Assembly (NCBI GenBank): GCA_023014365.1
Contig: JAEBUN010000014.1
Location: 806,001 to 870,000, forward strand
DNA: 64,000 nt
Reading direction: 5' to 3'
From: Lepiota brunneoincarnata
Taxonomy: Eukaryota > Basidiomycota > Agaricomycetes > Agaricales > Agaricaceae
Position numbers and translations under genes: made by a program. Numbering within the stretch: the first letter of the stretch is position 1; each line of letters opens with the position of its first letter. Shown here in pieces: positions 48,627 to 59,174 of the stretch. The notes below the pieces were generated by a model that searched no databases, was not told where the DNA came from, and saw only the letters and a list, made by a program, of their open reading frames with translations.

Positions 48627-49479
48627 ATTTCACTTCATTTCGCTTTGCTTCATCTTGCACCTCAATATCTCAGCTATCAGAAGTTGTTCAGTTTACAGTC
48701 CTCTAATCGTCCCAAGTCGTTCCAAGTCCACTGCGTTGAGCGGTTTTATTTTAATCACTCTTTTTCAGTCTATTTTCATTATACTATCTATAGGACCTGA
48801 GTGGAAGCCCCAACGACAGACTGGACACTGTTGTGCTCGCACTACCAAGCCCCAAACACCCTCAGTTATTATCCTTTCATTGGTCCCCAATCATTCCTCT
48901 CTCCCTTCCAATCTTGTTCACACAACACATCCTTATCACTGATTTGGACCACATTGGCTATCCAGGGCTGTGACAGTATTCACCTGACGTCAACAGTCTC
49001 GAAAGTGGCCAACAGCAGTTGTCGGAGCTCCATGAGAGGAAGCCAATCTGTACTTTGTGGGCACAGTGGCCTTTATTGAGGCTTGGTGACATGGTGCCAA
49101 ACGTTTTCAGTCCAAAAATTAGCCGATGACTTCTCTGGTGGTACTGACCTTGCCTCGTGGCATCTGTTGAATCACTTTGTGGTGACTCCTAGATGGGGGG
49201 CACAGTCCCAGGGTGGACCCGCCATCTGCGTTCAGGTCGTTCCCAGAAATCTTTGTACCACCATCATTGTGCACACAGAGCATCACGCAGTCCTGGGACC
49301 CATGACACCTATCAACAATGGACCTGATGCTGGTCGGCAACCATAGAAGGGGGAAAGAGTGGTGACGGAGAAACCGGGGTCTTGAGCGGTTTAATATTAG
49401 GCAGGGGGGGGGGGGGGGGAGGTGATACCCTACAGACTTGTTAGAGTGGTAATTAGAACACCCGAACGGAGTTTCGTTG

Positions 49480-49660
49480 GGATCTGGCAAGGGATATGGG
49501 CTGGGGACCCAGTACACGTCCCATCCTTCCCCCCTGCAATCAAGGAAAGTGGTAGAGGCTACATCTACATGAGGTCTCCCAATTAGGTTGAGCCCCAAAC
49601 ATCCCAAGTCCCCACTGTTTTACCCATTTCCCATCTAGGGTGTGGGCTCAAACATCCGTA
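49480..49660 (-). repeat. block V, copy 4
   Basis: Minus strand reads RPHVDVASTTFLDCRGEGW and YPLPDPNETPFGCSNY, close to copies 1 and 2, in an open frame of 162 codons (49607-49119). Confidence 0.6.
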
Positions 49661-50879
49661 CTCTCGTAATCTACGACCAGCATTGATTATGTTGCACTGC
49701 TGGTATTAATATGGCCAGATGCTTGTCTCCCAATAGCCTAGCTCAATATTGAAGACCCAGAATCGCGTCTGATTCATCTTGTAGCCTCTGGGAATCACCT
49801 ACCAGACAGTTGAGGGGGTATTAGGAACTTCGGATGGAGCAAGAGGACCTCAGCAATGAACCACAGAGCATGAAATTGTGCACAGCATCCGACATGCTTG
49901 TGATGGGAGGAATCCACTTGCGTCTGCCCTCTTGACCCCAGTAGCCCCTGCCAGTCATAGGCCTGTTCCCCACAAGTCTCGGAAGATCTCCCAAGTTGTT
50001 ACGTCTTTGATGATCATATTGCTATATTATGAGAGGATTGACAGTCTAGTAGCCCTGCAAACACCGAGAGGAATCTCAATTGTATTGGGGAATTTCTATG
50101 GGATATTCGGTGTTGTGCGAACACTCTAACTCATCATTAGGGTAGGCTTATGTGCGCTTCAAGCCGACCCCTAGTAGATGCGCTGCAAATTACGTCCGTC
50201 CATGCAGGTCCATGCAGGAGGCTATCAGGTTGGGTTTAGATCCGCGCCGTGTTGTTATACTGCTTGGTTTGTTACAGTCCTCAGGTTTATTCTATCGACT
50301 GGTCATGTGTCTACCCCTGCTCCACAGGCTGCATTTTTTGGCTCCACTGAATACGTGATGGACTGGCAGCGAGCCATAAAAGACGAAAGATATCGTCTCT
50401 TCTAAACACTGTCCCCCTGCCTCGTCTGCTATCTCTGGGCCCAGTTACAGCAGTCAATCCCAGAGCAACACTGGGCGCAAAGTCAACATAGTCAATGGAG
50501 GCGCTTAAAGGGAACGGGTTCACATGGCAACAAGGCAAGCTAGACCGTTTCCAAGCGTATCTCAGATGGCGGGCAGAAAATGTAGTGACACAAACTAACC
50601 ACACAACGGCGGAAGCTGGAAGCAAGCCATGCGGTGTAAACAATGGGACAAAGAGGAGGGTATCAAGGGAGGAACCTAAAAGGCAATGGAGGAGGAGGTA
50701 ATGGAGGCCATGGTAAAAAAGACACGAGACGTTGAATGCAAAGTGAGGTGTATCTATAGTTTGGCGTCGAAATCAAGCCCACAGGGAGAATTTCTAGGTT
50801 GCGAGGTCCTGGGCTGTGACCATGCACTTAATACCGGGCAGAGAAGAAGCGTACCATAGAGATTCATGTAGTTATGGCG

Positions 50880-51090
50880 AGGATAACACAGTTGGGAATC
50901 CGGGAGGGCGTGTGGGCTGCCAGGGTTGGGAGCTGGATGACTACCCAATGCGCTTGTAACTCTTTCTCGCATACGGTTAAGAAATACGACAGAGGCAACA
51001 TCTACGTTAGGTCCCTCAATTGGCTCGCGCCTCACACTCCCCAAGTTCCCGCTGTTTTACCCACTTCTCATCCAGGGCGTGGCCTCGAAT
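50880..51090 (-). repeat. block V, copy 5 (type II)
   Basis: Minus strand reads REPIEGPNVDVASVVFLNRM, ERVTSALGSHPAPNPGSP and HALPDS. Just upstream on the same strand is GHALDEKWVKQRELGEC (51240-51016), which recurs as HTLDEKCVK near 54430. Confidence 0.6.
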
Positions 51091-51544
51091 ACCCATATTA
51101 CACCATTGGTGTGGTGTGGCTTCCTCAATGAAATGTACTAGCCACTGCCCCCGGTATTGTCCCCACTCTTGGCTTCCTACAAGCTCAAATCTACGATCGC
51201 GTCTAGTTCGCATCCAGGCCATCGGGAACCTGTGGTGCAACCGGGGGGGATGTCGGATAAGTGGAGTTTCGTGTCAGGCAAGTGAAGAATATGAAATTGT
51301 GCGTGCCATCTGGCGTACATGTGATAGACTCGATGTCTCCGTGGCTTACATTTGCTCCTCTAACCCTTGATCCCAGTAATCAACCCCCCTTATGCCTCTC
51401 CTTCCCTGAGTCGAAAATGCGCTAAGTCCGTCATGTCATCGATGACTATACTACATCTTGCGGGAGGATTGTCAGCACTATCTAGTTCCGAGGAAGAGAT
51501 CATTGCCAAAATCATGCTGAATGGTTTTGGCTCGAGCTGGTATT

Positions 51545-52510
51545 AGTGGGTAATGGTGTGGAATTTTGAGTAGTGAGCAGCGCGGTGCTAGGAATGATAT
51601 GATGATGATGATGTAAGTGCGACGAAGTGAAAGCAGAGAGACAACAGTGGTGACAGCGGCGGGAACCTATGTATAGTGGTACGCGCTCGAGGTGGCACAT
51701 TCTCATGCGAAATCACGATCTCTCATGTCTCGAGTAGCCTTTCCAATGTGGAAAGGCGAACAGAAAGGCCTCGCGCAGGATGTGTTGACATGGGCTCGTG
51801 TCACGATCGATCGCTACACCGCCCCAAGAACCCTTGCGAGTCTGAGGCAAATGGATTATCATTCCTACAATACAGCTTGCTTATAGCCTCCCGCTCGCAA
51901 CAAAAAACGGCTATCCATCGATGATCGATAGTGTCCGAGCGTACTGCACATTCCGTGGTAATCTCCTCAGCACAGCGCATCTTTATCGCTGATTTGATCC
52001 ACATGGCTCTTTCAGGGGTTGTGAATCTGCTCACCGGGGGCGCGGCTCCAAGAGTGATGGTCACCACTGTGTGTCCGACCTCCACAACTGTATTCATTCC
52101 CATCAGCAAATTTATCACTCACCCGGCATGATGCTACGACGCAATACCTGTTGAGTTTTCTACGCTGCTTCACCCCTGGATCGGAGATACAGTAACCGCG
52201 CAGTCATTTCAGGCTTTTTATCCTATGCAAACTTGGTCGCTCTTATGATTTGGCCTTTTTCTGGTGAACTGTCTGAAGATCCGGCCTCTAAAGTCGCGAA
52301 TAATCGCTATTTTGGCCTTGATGCTCACTTCTTCGCCTGTAGAGCTTATCTAGAATCAACGAGCCTGTATAGACCACGATAGTGATTATGGCACCTTGAG
52401 GGGCCTGCCCAGAGGCCTACTGTGGTCCAACTCGTCACGGATGAAGAGAAAATGTATATAGGAACAACATATTTTTTGCTCTACTCATTTCTGACTGCTC
52501 AGGGAATTTG
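51545..52510 (+). repeat. X block, copy 2
   Basis: Matches 44350-45360 over most of its length with frequent substitutions. Confidence 0.7.
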
Positions 52511-53719
52511 AAATTGACTAGAAAAGGGTAAGACGATTAGCAGCTAAGGAAGGCTTAATAAGGTGCTGCCTCCGGACTAGCTCATGTTTGTTCCAGGCTA
52601 CTCAACTCTCCTCCGGATAATAGATACGACGGACTTGCTGTCTGGCCGGGAGTCTCTGATACTTATTTGACCCTCAAATACCTGGAGCACTTGTTCTGGC
52701 TGCTCTGTCGGCGGATTCGGGTCGTTTTAATTTGTCTCTACCTTCCATTGACCTTCGGGGTCCTATCCAGGTCGGGGTCGCTGTGGGACAAATAGTGTTC
52801 GGTGGCCACGTGGCCAGGTATTAACTACGATAAGAGCCTCACTGCCTATCCCCACCAATTTCCAATAGCCTGACCAAATAATTAAACAACAAAAATGCGT
52901 TTTTTGTGTATAGATCGTTTTTTTTGACACATCTCACTACTACAATAAGAACATCGAGACAACACAACACAGCAAGGGTTAGCCTAAATTCGGTGGAGCT
53001 TGGGAAGAAGGAACACCACAATAAGTGGGGGGGGGGGGGGGGTCAGACTGGCTGGTCAAGAGCCGGTTTTGATATCGGTCAGGGGTTCGGTTGGGTTCTG
53101 AACCGAGGTCGCAATCGGATTTTCGGAGCGGTTGTACCGGCTAAATGGTACGGCGATGAAAGTCGATCTACAGGTCTTCGCACGGTGTGAGACCCAAAAT
53201 TGACGTCGACAGCGAACTCTTGACCGACATCAGAACCAGCCCTTGATCAGACACTTGACTCCCCCTAAATTGTATTTAGTGCTCGAACACCATGCATATG
53301 CACTACACTGGTAAATTAATGAGGCATGTATTGTATTGAATATATATTGTGAACCCTGAACCAGATATGGGAATACATTACATATGGTATACGGGATGCC
53401 ACCAAATATGAGCGAATAATACTGTTCCAATAGAATATGTGAACTATTGATTCACCAGTGCAGTGCACGCAAACCCTTGATTCCCAACATGACTGTCTCA
53501 GCCATTCAGGCTCCCTGGAGGCAAAAATACAGCGCAAAAATTTGTAAAATTCGGAATTTCAAGGCCAGATCGCAAATTCCGGACAAAAAAGTTAAAACAC
53601 GGTTCGGTAGGAGGAAAGTGGAGCGGAAAACCCCAAAATCGGTCGGCTTTCGATCCGGCTTCTGTAGGGACACTCTGAGGGTCTATTCAACCCCAATGAG
53701 CTCGTGAATTGGTGCTGTG
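52511..53719. other. unique insert within the array, no gene
   Basis: Contains a G-run of about 14 near 53028-53042 and a stretch at 53228-53290 that resembles part of the possible LTR at 17047-17650. No coding evidence. Confidence 0.4.
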
Positions 53720-54279
53720 TCATAAAACACAACTATCATGTTCTCCTTTCTCCAGATATCATTCCTCCCAAGTACTACTCCCAGCACCATCTACCATTTC
53801 TACCCTAAGTCGTTGGTAGTGCCCCAATGACCAATCAAGAGACTACTATCGTCAGCCAAATCTTCTCACTTCCTGACCTGCTCGCACTGATTATATGGTG
53901 ACCAACGACAGCCTGTCTCGCAACGCCGGGCCGAGGGTGAAAAGATCAAGGACAACATCAGATCTAGACTGGTGTCGCGTGGGATCTTGACCCTTCCGCG
54001 GATCAAAGGCTGTAGGAATGGAGCACCCAAAGCAGAGGGTGGGGATGCGGCAAAGGGGACTCGACCTAAAGAGGCGTCGAAGAAAAACAAAACGGGCGAG
54101 GGAAGTTGAGTGCGGATATACAGCTTGGCGTCAAAACTGAGCCCATAGAGGCGAAACAGGAGAGAATTTTTGGGTTATGAGGTGTCTATTCACTTAATAC
54201 TATGCAAAGAGGAGGCGATAGCGTACAGACCTACTAGAGTTTTGGTAACTAGAAACCCAAACAAAATCCCATCGGGATC

Positions 54280-54480
54280 TGGCTAAGGGATGTCGTCTGG
54301 GGAGTGGTCCAATTCACTTCTAATTCTTTCTCCTCTGTGATTAAGGAATGTGGCAGAGGCTACATCTACGCTTGGTCTCTCAGTTGAGCTAAACCCTAAC
54401 TTCCTCGGCCCTCGCTATTTTACGCACTTCTCATCCAGAGTGTGGGCTCGAACACCCTCTCGCCCACATCCTCCACCACT
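54280..54480 (-). repeat. block V, copy 6 (degraded)
   Basis: Minus strand reads STERPSVDVASATFLNHRGE and RIRSELDHSPDD, with a stop in the upstream HTLDEKCVK part. Confidence 0.55.
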
Positions 54481-55400
54481 CTCATCACCTACGACCAACA
54501 TTGATGGTGTTATACCAGTGGTGTGATGCGGTTTTCTCAGTGAAAACGTGCTAGCTACTTTCCCTGATATCGTTCCCGCTCTTATCCTCCTACAAGCCCA
54601 ATCTCACGATCACATCTGACTCGTCTCTAGACATTTGTGAACCTGCAACGCAATCGAAGGGACGTTTGGTCAGAGTTTCGTGTGCAGAAAAGAGACCAAA
54701 GCGGTGAACCACACCGTGGAATATCACGAAATAGAGCTGTGTCCGTTCTCTCCTTGCAGGCAGCCCACCGCTTGCAACAGACTTTCTATCCATGATCGAT
54801 GATGTCCGAGCATCCCGCACCTTCCCTCTTGCGATCTCCTCGGCACAACGCATATTATAACTGATTTGAACCACATGGGTCATTCAAGGTGTAAGGCTGC
54901 TGCTGAGTTCGGGGATAAAAGACGTTGTACTTTGGTAACTACGTGGTACGTATTTTATAAGTTCTACGTGGCCGAATTTCTAAGAGAATCGGGACTAAAA
55001 GGAGTGATAGGTATGTAACAACTAGAGAACGTGTTTGAGATGAGGAACGAGTTTCTACGTAAATGAGTGAACGAGAATAACCCAGATAATCGTGGCGTCC
55101 TCGTGTAGCCGAGAGGACGTCCCTACAAAGGGCTGTGACCTTGCTCACCGAAGACATCAGTTCCGAAAATGATGGTCAAAAGTGCTCTGTCGGACCTCCA
55201 AGGCCTGTACTCATTCTGTTCTTCGTGGGCAAACGTCCAGTAAATATTCAGGCTCGTAAGCAAATTTATCACTTCCTTGACATGATACTGAATGTTTTTC
55301 AGTCCAGAAATTGGCTGGTGACAGCTCCAGCGCTATTGACCTTGCGTCGCGTTACTCTACACTGATCCCTGAGGGACGATGCAGTCACCTCGCAGTCTTT

Positions 55401-55983
55401 CCTTGGTGCAGGTACCAGGGTGAATCCACCAGTCATGCTCAGTCCCTTTCCCGCCGCCAAACCACCAGTTTTGGGAGCCTCTGCAGTTTATTGAAGGGAA
55501 ATTCTTGTCCGATGTTGTATGTATGAACGGGGTATGGTATCCTGCCCCGGGCACATTCGACTATCGAGACCGAGGGAATAGCCAAGGAGGCAGTAAAAAT
55601 CAAAGAGTTCTGTAGGCTCAATGGGTGTGTGCAGCTACCCCCTCGTGGCTTAACGATCCAAAATAACGCCAACCTTTCTACTCTCCACTTTGTATCCTTT
55701 TCGTATACGAAGGAAGGAGTGCCTATTTGGATAATTCGCTTCCAGCCTTAGGACATACAAAGGCCACTGTTGGATAGCCACAAAATTCGACTGTCGGTGC
55801 GAATGCCCACGAATTCCATCCTCGGCTTGCGATTCCGTCACGGGTCGCGGTGTGCGTGCGTTGCATCTTCTGCTATACTCGGAGACAGAGTGATGGTGGT
55901 CAAGCGTCAGGTTGTGAAGGTAGGAACGCGGCTGCTGTTATAAATGTGATGTAGTTTACAACGAGGTGATAGTACACGCAGTG
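55401..55983. other. 3' flank of apm1, no recognisable gene
   Basis: Minus-strand open frames at 55554-55357, 55672-55439 and 55841-55650 overlap but cannot be joined into a known protein. Confidence 0.35.
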
Positions 55984-57548
55984 TCACATAGGAACGATCG
56001 GGGCACTGCCCTTTTCTAGTGCTGTTCTCAAACTAGCGGGTCATCACTTGGTAAACGAGTTCTTTCTCTGGAAGAGGAAGGTGACGCACCTATAATCGTC
56101 GCCATTCTGGGTAATATACCGCACCCAGGGCAATGCCTGGTACCCACTCTTTTCGACAATCTTGAGGTAGCGGACTTGGATACCCGAAACTGTAAAATAC
56201 GGGATCTCGAATTTGACGGTAATGGGTGGTCGCTTCTCCGCGTCGGTTTCTTGATGACACATTATCGAGTATATAAGTTGATAAGAACAGGGTGTTTTAT
56301 AAGACGAGACGCACCGGATTTGACGCTAGGCAAACCAAAGTGTGCACGCATGAGAAACTCGCGCGATCCGCCCAACTGTTTAATCTTCCACACAAATGCA
56401 GCCTTGTCAGGTGCGTACTGTACCGTGCCCGTAGACGCCTTATGATGGGGTTAAGAGGGGATTGACGGAGAGGGGAGGAGGGAGGAGAAACACACACACC
56501 CGAAACTTGGGACTATCCGCATCATCGGGAACAGGAACGTATATCTCCACGTTATTCGCCGTACTCCGCCTCTTAAACTGCGCCTTGACCTTAACCATAT
56601 ACTCAACCCTACTCCCTCGATGACTCTCCACAGCCGCCTCGACCCAGATGAGTGGTTTAACCGGTGTCGAAAGGCGGTAAGACATTAGTTCGAACTCGCC
56701 ATCAGGTGGGATGAAAGAGATGGTACGGTCGTTTTCGAAACGAGAAAGCCGGACACATTGGTGGAATTTGACATCCTCCATCTCGATGGCCTTGCCACGC
56801 GCGGTGCGGCCTGTGGATTCGAACATGACTTTGTCGTTGAGGCCGAGGCGTAGTTCTGGCATGCCAGAGAGGTAACATTTCATTTTGACGGCACCTAGGA
56901 TTTCGGAGCGAACAACGTTGCCGTTGGCGTTGACGAGCATGTTGACGCTTTCGATCACGTCGAGGAAGACTTCGTTTTTTCTGTATCGGATTCCTTCTGT
57001 GCGCCAGGAGACGGCATTGGTGACTGCCATGGGTGGACGCGCTTGGATTTCGAGCTTGTGTGATTCTTGTGTGATGTATCTGTGTGGAAGAGCGGGGAGT
57101 GAGCGAGGTGGTGGTGTCTGTGTATACGAGAGATAGAGATGCCTGACTCTTGAAGGATCTTGCTCTCTGTCGTCTGTGGATAGCCAAAGTCCATCATTTC
57201 GTCCATGAGCTCGTAGATGATGACAAAGTTATCGCGGATGCTCTCCTCTTCAAGCTCTTTGAAGTACTCGACGAGGACCTGGATGAGGCGGTGGAGGAAG
57301 ATGATAACTTCTGCAGCGTTTGTGTTGCGCTTGGAGAGTGCGAGGATGTAGAGGTTTGAATGGCGGATGTGCATGTAGTTGATGCCCTGGGATGAGAAAC
57401 ATGGGGTGAGTTGCTGGCCTTCCTCCTCCATGTCGAGCATGAGAGGAAGAAAGCGTTCGACTGCGGATGTATGGACATCGTCGCGGTATGTGCGCTGGAT
57501 GAGAGGCTTTCCTTTGAGGTCGAGGATGGCAATGAGACTGGCGACCAT
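55984..57548 (-). CDS. apm1: AP-1 complex subunit mu
   Basis: Five exons on the minus strand (57548-57148, 57079-56500, 56438-56315, 56249-56090, 56032-55984) give 437 residues in one frame, the usual size for AP-1 mu. The N-terminal longin-type domain reads ASLIAILDLKGKPLI and EYFKELEEESIRDNF. The hallmark MMDFGYPQTTESKILQE crosses into EYITQESHKLE over the first intron. The mu homology domain follows (VTNAVSWRTEGIRYRKNEVF, KFHQCVRLSRFENDRTISF, RRSTANNVEIYVP). The last intron is chosen because it restores the conserved end GDDYSLRT; reading through would give a foreign tail and a stop at 56044. The protein is the medium chain of the clathrin adaptor that sorts cargo by tyrosine motifs at the trans-Golgi and endosomes. 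Start ATG 57548 directly precedes the conserved ASLI. Confidence 0.96.
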
Positions 57549-57571
57549 GATAACAAGAGCCAAGTTACTAA

Positions 57572-58803
57572 TTACGTCAACAGCGGTGTTCTTTCGTTAC
57601 TCTCTACTGGATATCCAAAATCATCAATCCCGAGTCTCTTCTGCCTTATCTTCCATAAAATACACATCAACAGCAGACTCCCCTGCATTGTTCCCGCAAC
57701 AAGAAAGGTGATCCAGCTCGTCCAGTTCGTCCCAGGTCTGCCCCATCAAAAATTAAATAATAAATAAATAAATAAAATAAATCTTACCTGAGCGCAATAC
57801 TTGTGATCATGAGTGCTGAGCCTGGGGTCTGGATGCACATCATCGGAATACTCAGAGCACCCACTACTTTGTGCCGATATGTGTGGATCAGCTGTGGTGC
57901 GTACTGGATCGCAGCGAGCAGCGCAGATGTTACACCCAAAAACTTGGCCCACTCGACGACCTGCGGCGGTAAGGGAACGTCAGGGGACGGCATCTGAGTC
58001 GCAGTAGAGAGTAAGAAGACTGGTCGTTGCGGCGATAAACACTCTGCTCAATTGTCAGTGAAGTGTAGTGGATAGATGACGGTGCACGTACAGATGGCCA
58101 AGAGCGATCCAGGCGACCACCTGCGATAACTTCCATTCAGGGCTCTTAGTTGGTGCCTTGGCTTGCAAAATAGTCCCGGAAGGCTCAATGTATCTCAGGC
58201 GGGCGGGGTAGTATTTCAGGTGTAGTATGAATCTGTGAGAAATGTCAGTCTGAAGTGATGTATTTACGCCCAGAGAAATTCACATGAGTGTAAAGCACAA
58301 CCATTGAAGAGACATTTGGGCGATTCCTGCTGTCAACTCTGCACAACTACTCCAACTCTGTGCGCATAGTGAACAACCAGTTTATAGGAGCTGCGAACGA
58401 CTCACGACGACGCGGCAGCACTTGGCTATGCCCCATTGCAGTGTGATCCTGTAGCACAAGTTCGCCGATCATCTCCGGAGAGAAGGATAGAAAGAACGAA
58501 CATGTTCCACATCCCTGCAGCGCAAGACGTATTACCAAGTAACAAAAAGAGTGGACTAAGACCCTCAGAAGACTTGGCTGAGAGGATGCGATAGTGCTAT
58601 GTGTGCACCGTAAGTCATCACAAATATCACCCTGAAAATGGGGGTCACGACAAGCCTGGGGGGCGTACGAAATGACTATGCCAATACAGAGGCCCAATGT
58701 GAGGACAGCATTGAACCAGTCATGGTGCTGTAATAAATGAATTACGTGGAGATATTTATGATGAGCAGAGCATACTCACAAGTGCACAGCCCGAGTCGTC
58801 CAT
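57572..58803 (-). pseudogene. PQ-loop repeat membrane protein, copy 1 (one extra base)
   Basis: The minus-strand gene starts at ATG 58803 (MDDSGCAL) and ends at TAA 57572-57574. Hydrophobic segments and two PQ motifs are visible: LGLCIGIVISYAPQ near 58670, and LLAAIQYAPQLIHTYRHK near 57900. Exon pieces join as SEGLSPLFLLLGNTS, MWNM|ITLQWGIAKCC, FTL|IFILHLKYYPARLRY and SIALR|PGTNWTSWITFLV. The last exon is 57737-57572 after an intron at 57787-57738. An extra base near 58020 shifts the frame relative to copy 2 (ATTIFLLSTAT context). The short exon after the first PQ motif was not solved. PQ-loop proteins are seven-helix carriers of the lysosomal cystine/amino-acid type; the substrate here is unknown. 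The stop lies 23 bp before the apm1 start on the same strand. Confidence 0.75.
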
Positions 58804-59174
58804 GGCTGCTTCAGCACAACACGCGACTTCCGCTCAGTCACATCGTGACGTCACTTTAATTGGCTCGATAGCTTTGCACGCCTATATCATCTCTTTGTTG
58901 AAACAACTCCAAGAAGGTGAGGAACATCAACAAGATATATTCGCGAGGAGAGACAACGGCGGGGTGGGGAGGGGTAGGGGAGGTAAACGGACAAGGTATA
59001 CTACTAGTAAACTGTGTGTGTATATAGTCTACCTACAACATGGCCTCCACGAGGCGGTCAGGGGCACCGGTGATTGGCATTCCGCCAGTTTGCCGGAATC
59101 GCTAATTCCAACTCTCTTAACTTTCCTTCAGACAGACAGTCTTGTCTTGCCATCCAAACGACGCATCGAATATC
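58804..59174. promoter_or_regulatory. shared upstream region between divergent PQ-loop and TPR-CHAT genes
   Basis: 371 bp separate two start codons pointing away from each other. A TATA-like GTGTATATAGTC lies near 59017-59028, on the side of the TPR-CHAT gene, about 150 bp before its ATG. A plus-strand open frame across the region (58803-59200) has no domain and is taken as chance. Confidence 0.45.

Larger units (their letters stand above)
41701..55400. repeat. array of diverged direct repeats (about 13.7 kb), nature unknown
   Basis: By eye the region resolves into recurring blocks: type I units at about 42750-43990, 45490-47170 and 48895-50510; type II units at about 47170-48150 and 50510-51480; X blocks at about 44350-45360, 51545-52510 and 54800-55390; and a degraded unit at about 53720-54620. 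Anchor strings such as GACTGGCAGCG (43763, 46898, 50362) are spaced 3.1 and 3.5 kb apart. No transposase, reverse transcriptase or known domain is visible on either strand. Units differ by many substitutions and small indels, so the array is old. It could be a decayed tandem gene family or a composite of unknown non-autonomous elements. Confidence 0.75.

Noticed and set aside
56044..56090. Reading through the last apm1 intron to a stop at 56044
   Set aside because: It yields a tail (CVTFLFQRKNS) unlike any AP-1 mu, while splicing at 56089-56033 restores the conserved end GDDYSLRT in frame.
59142..59174. Earlier start for the TPR-CHAT protein at 59142
   Set aside because: That codon is TTG. 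The first ATG in frame is 59175, and it gives a plausible N-terminus.
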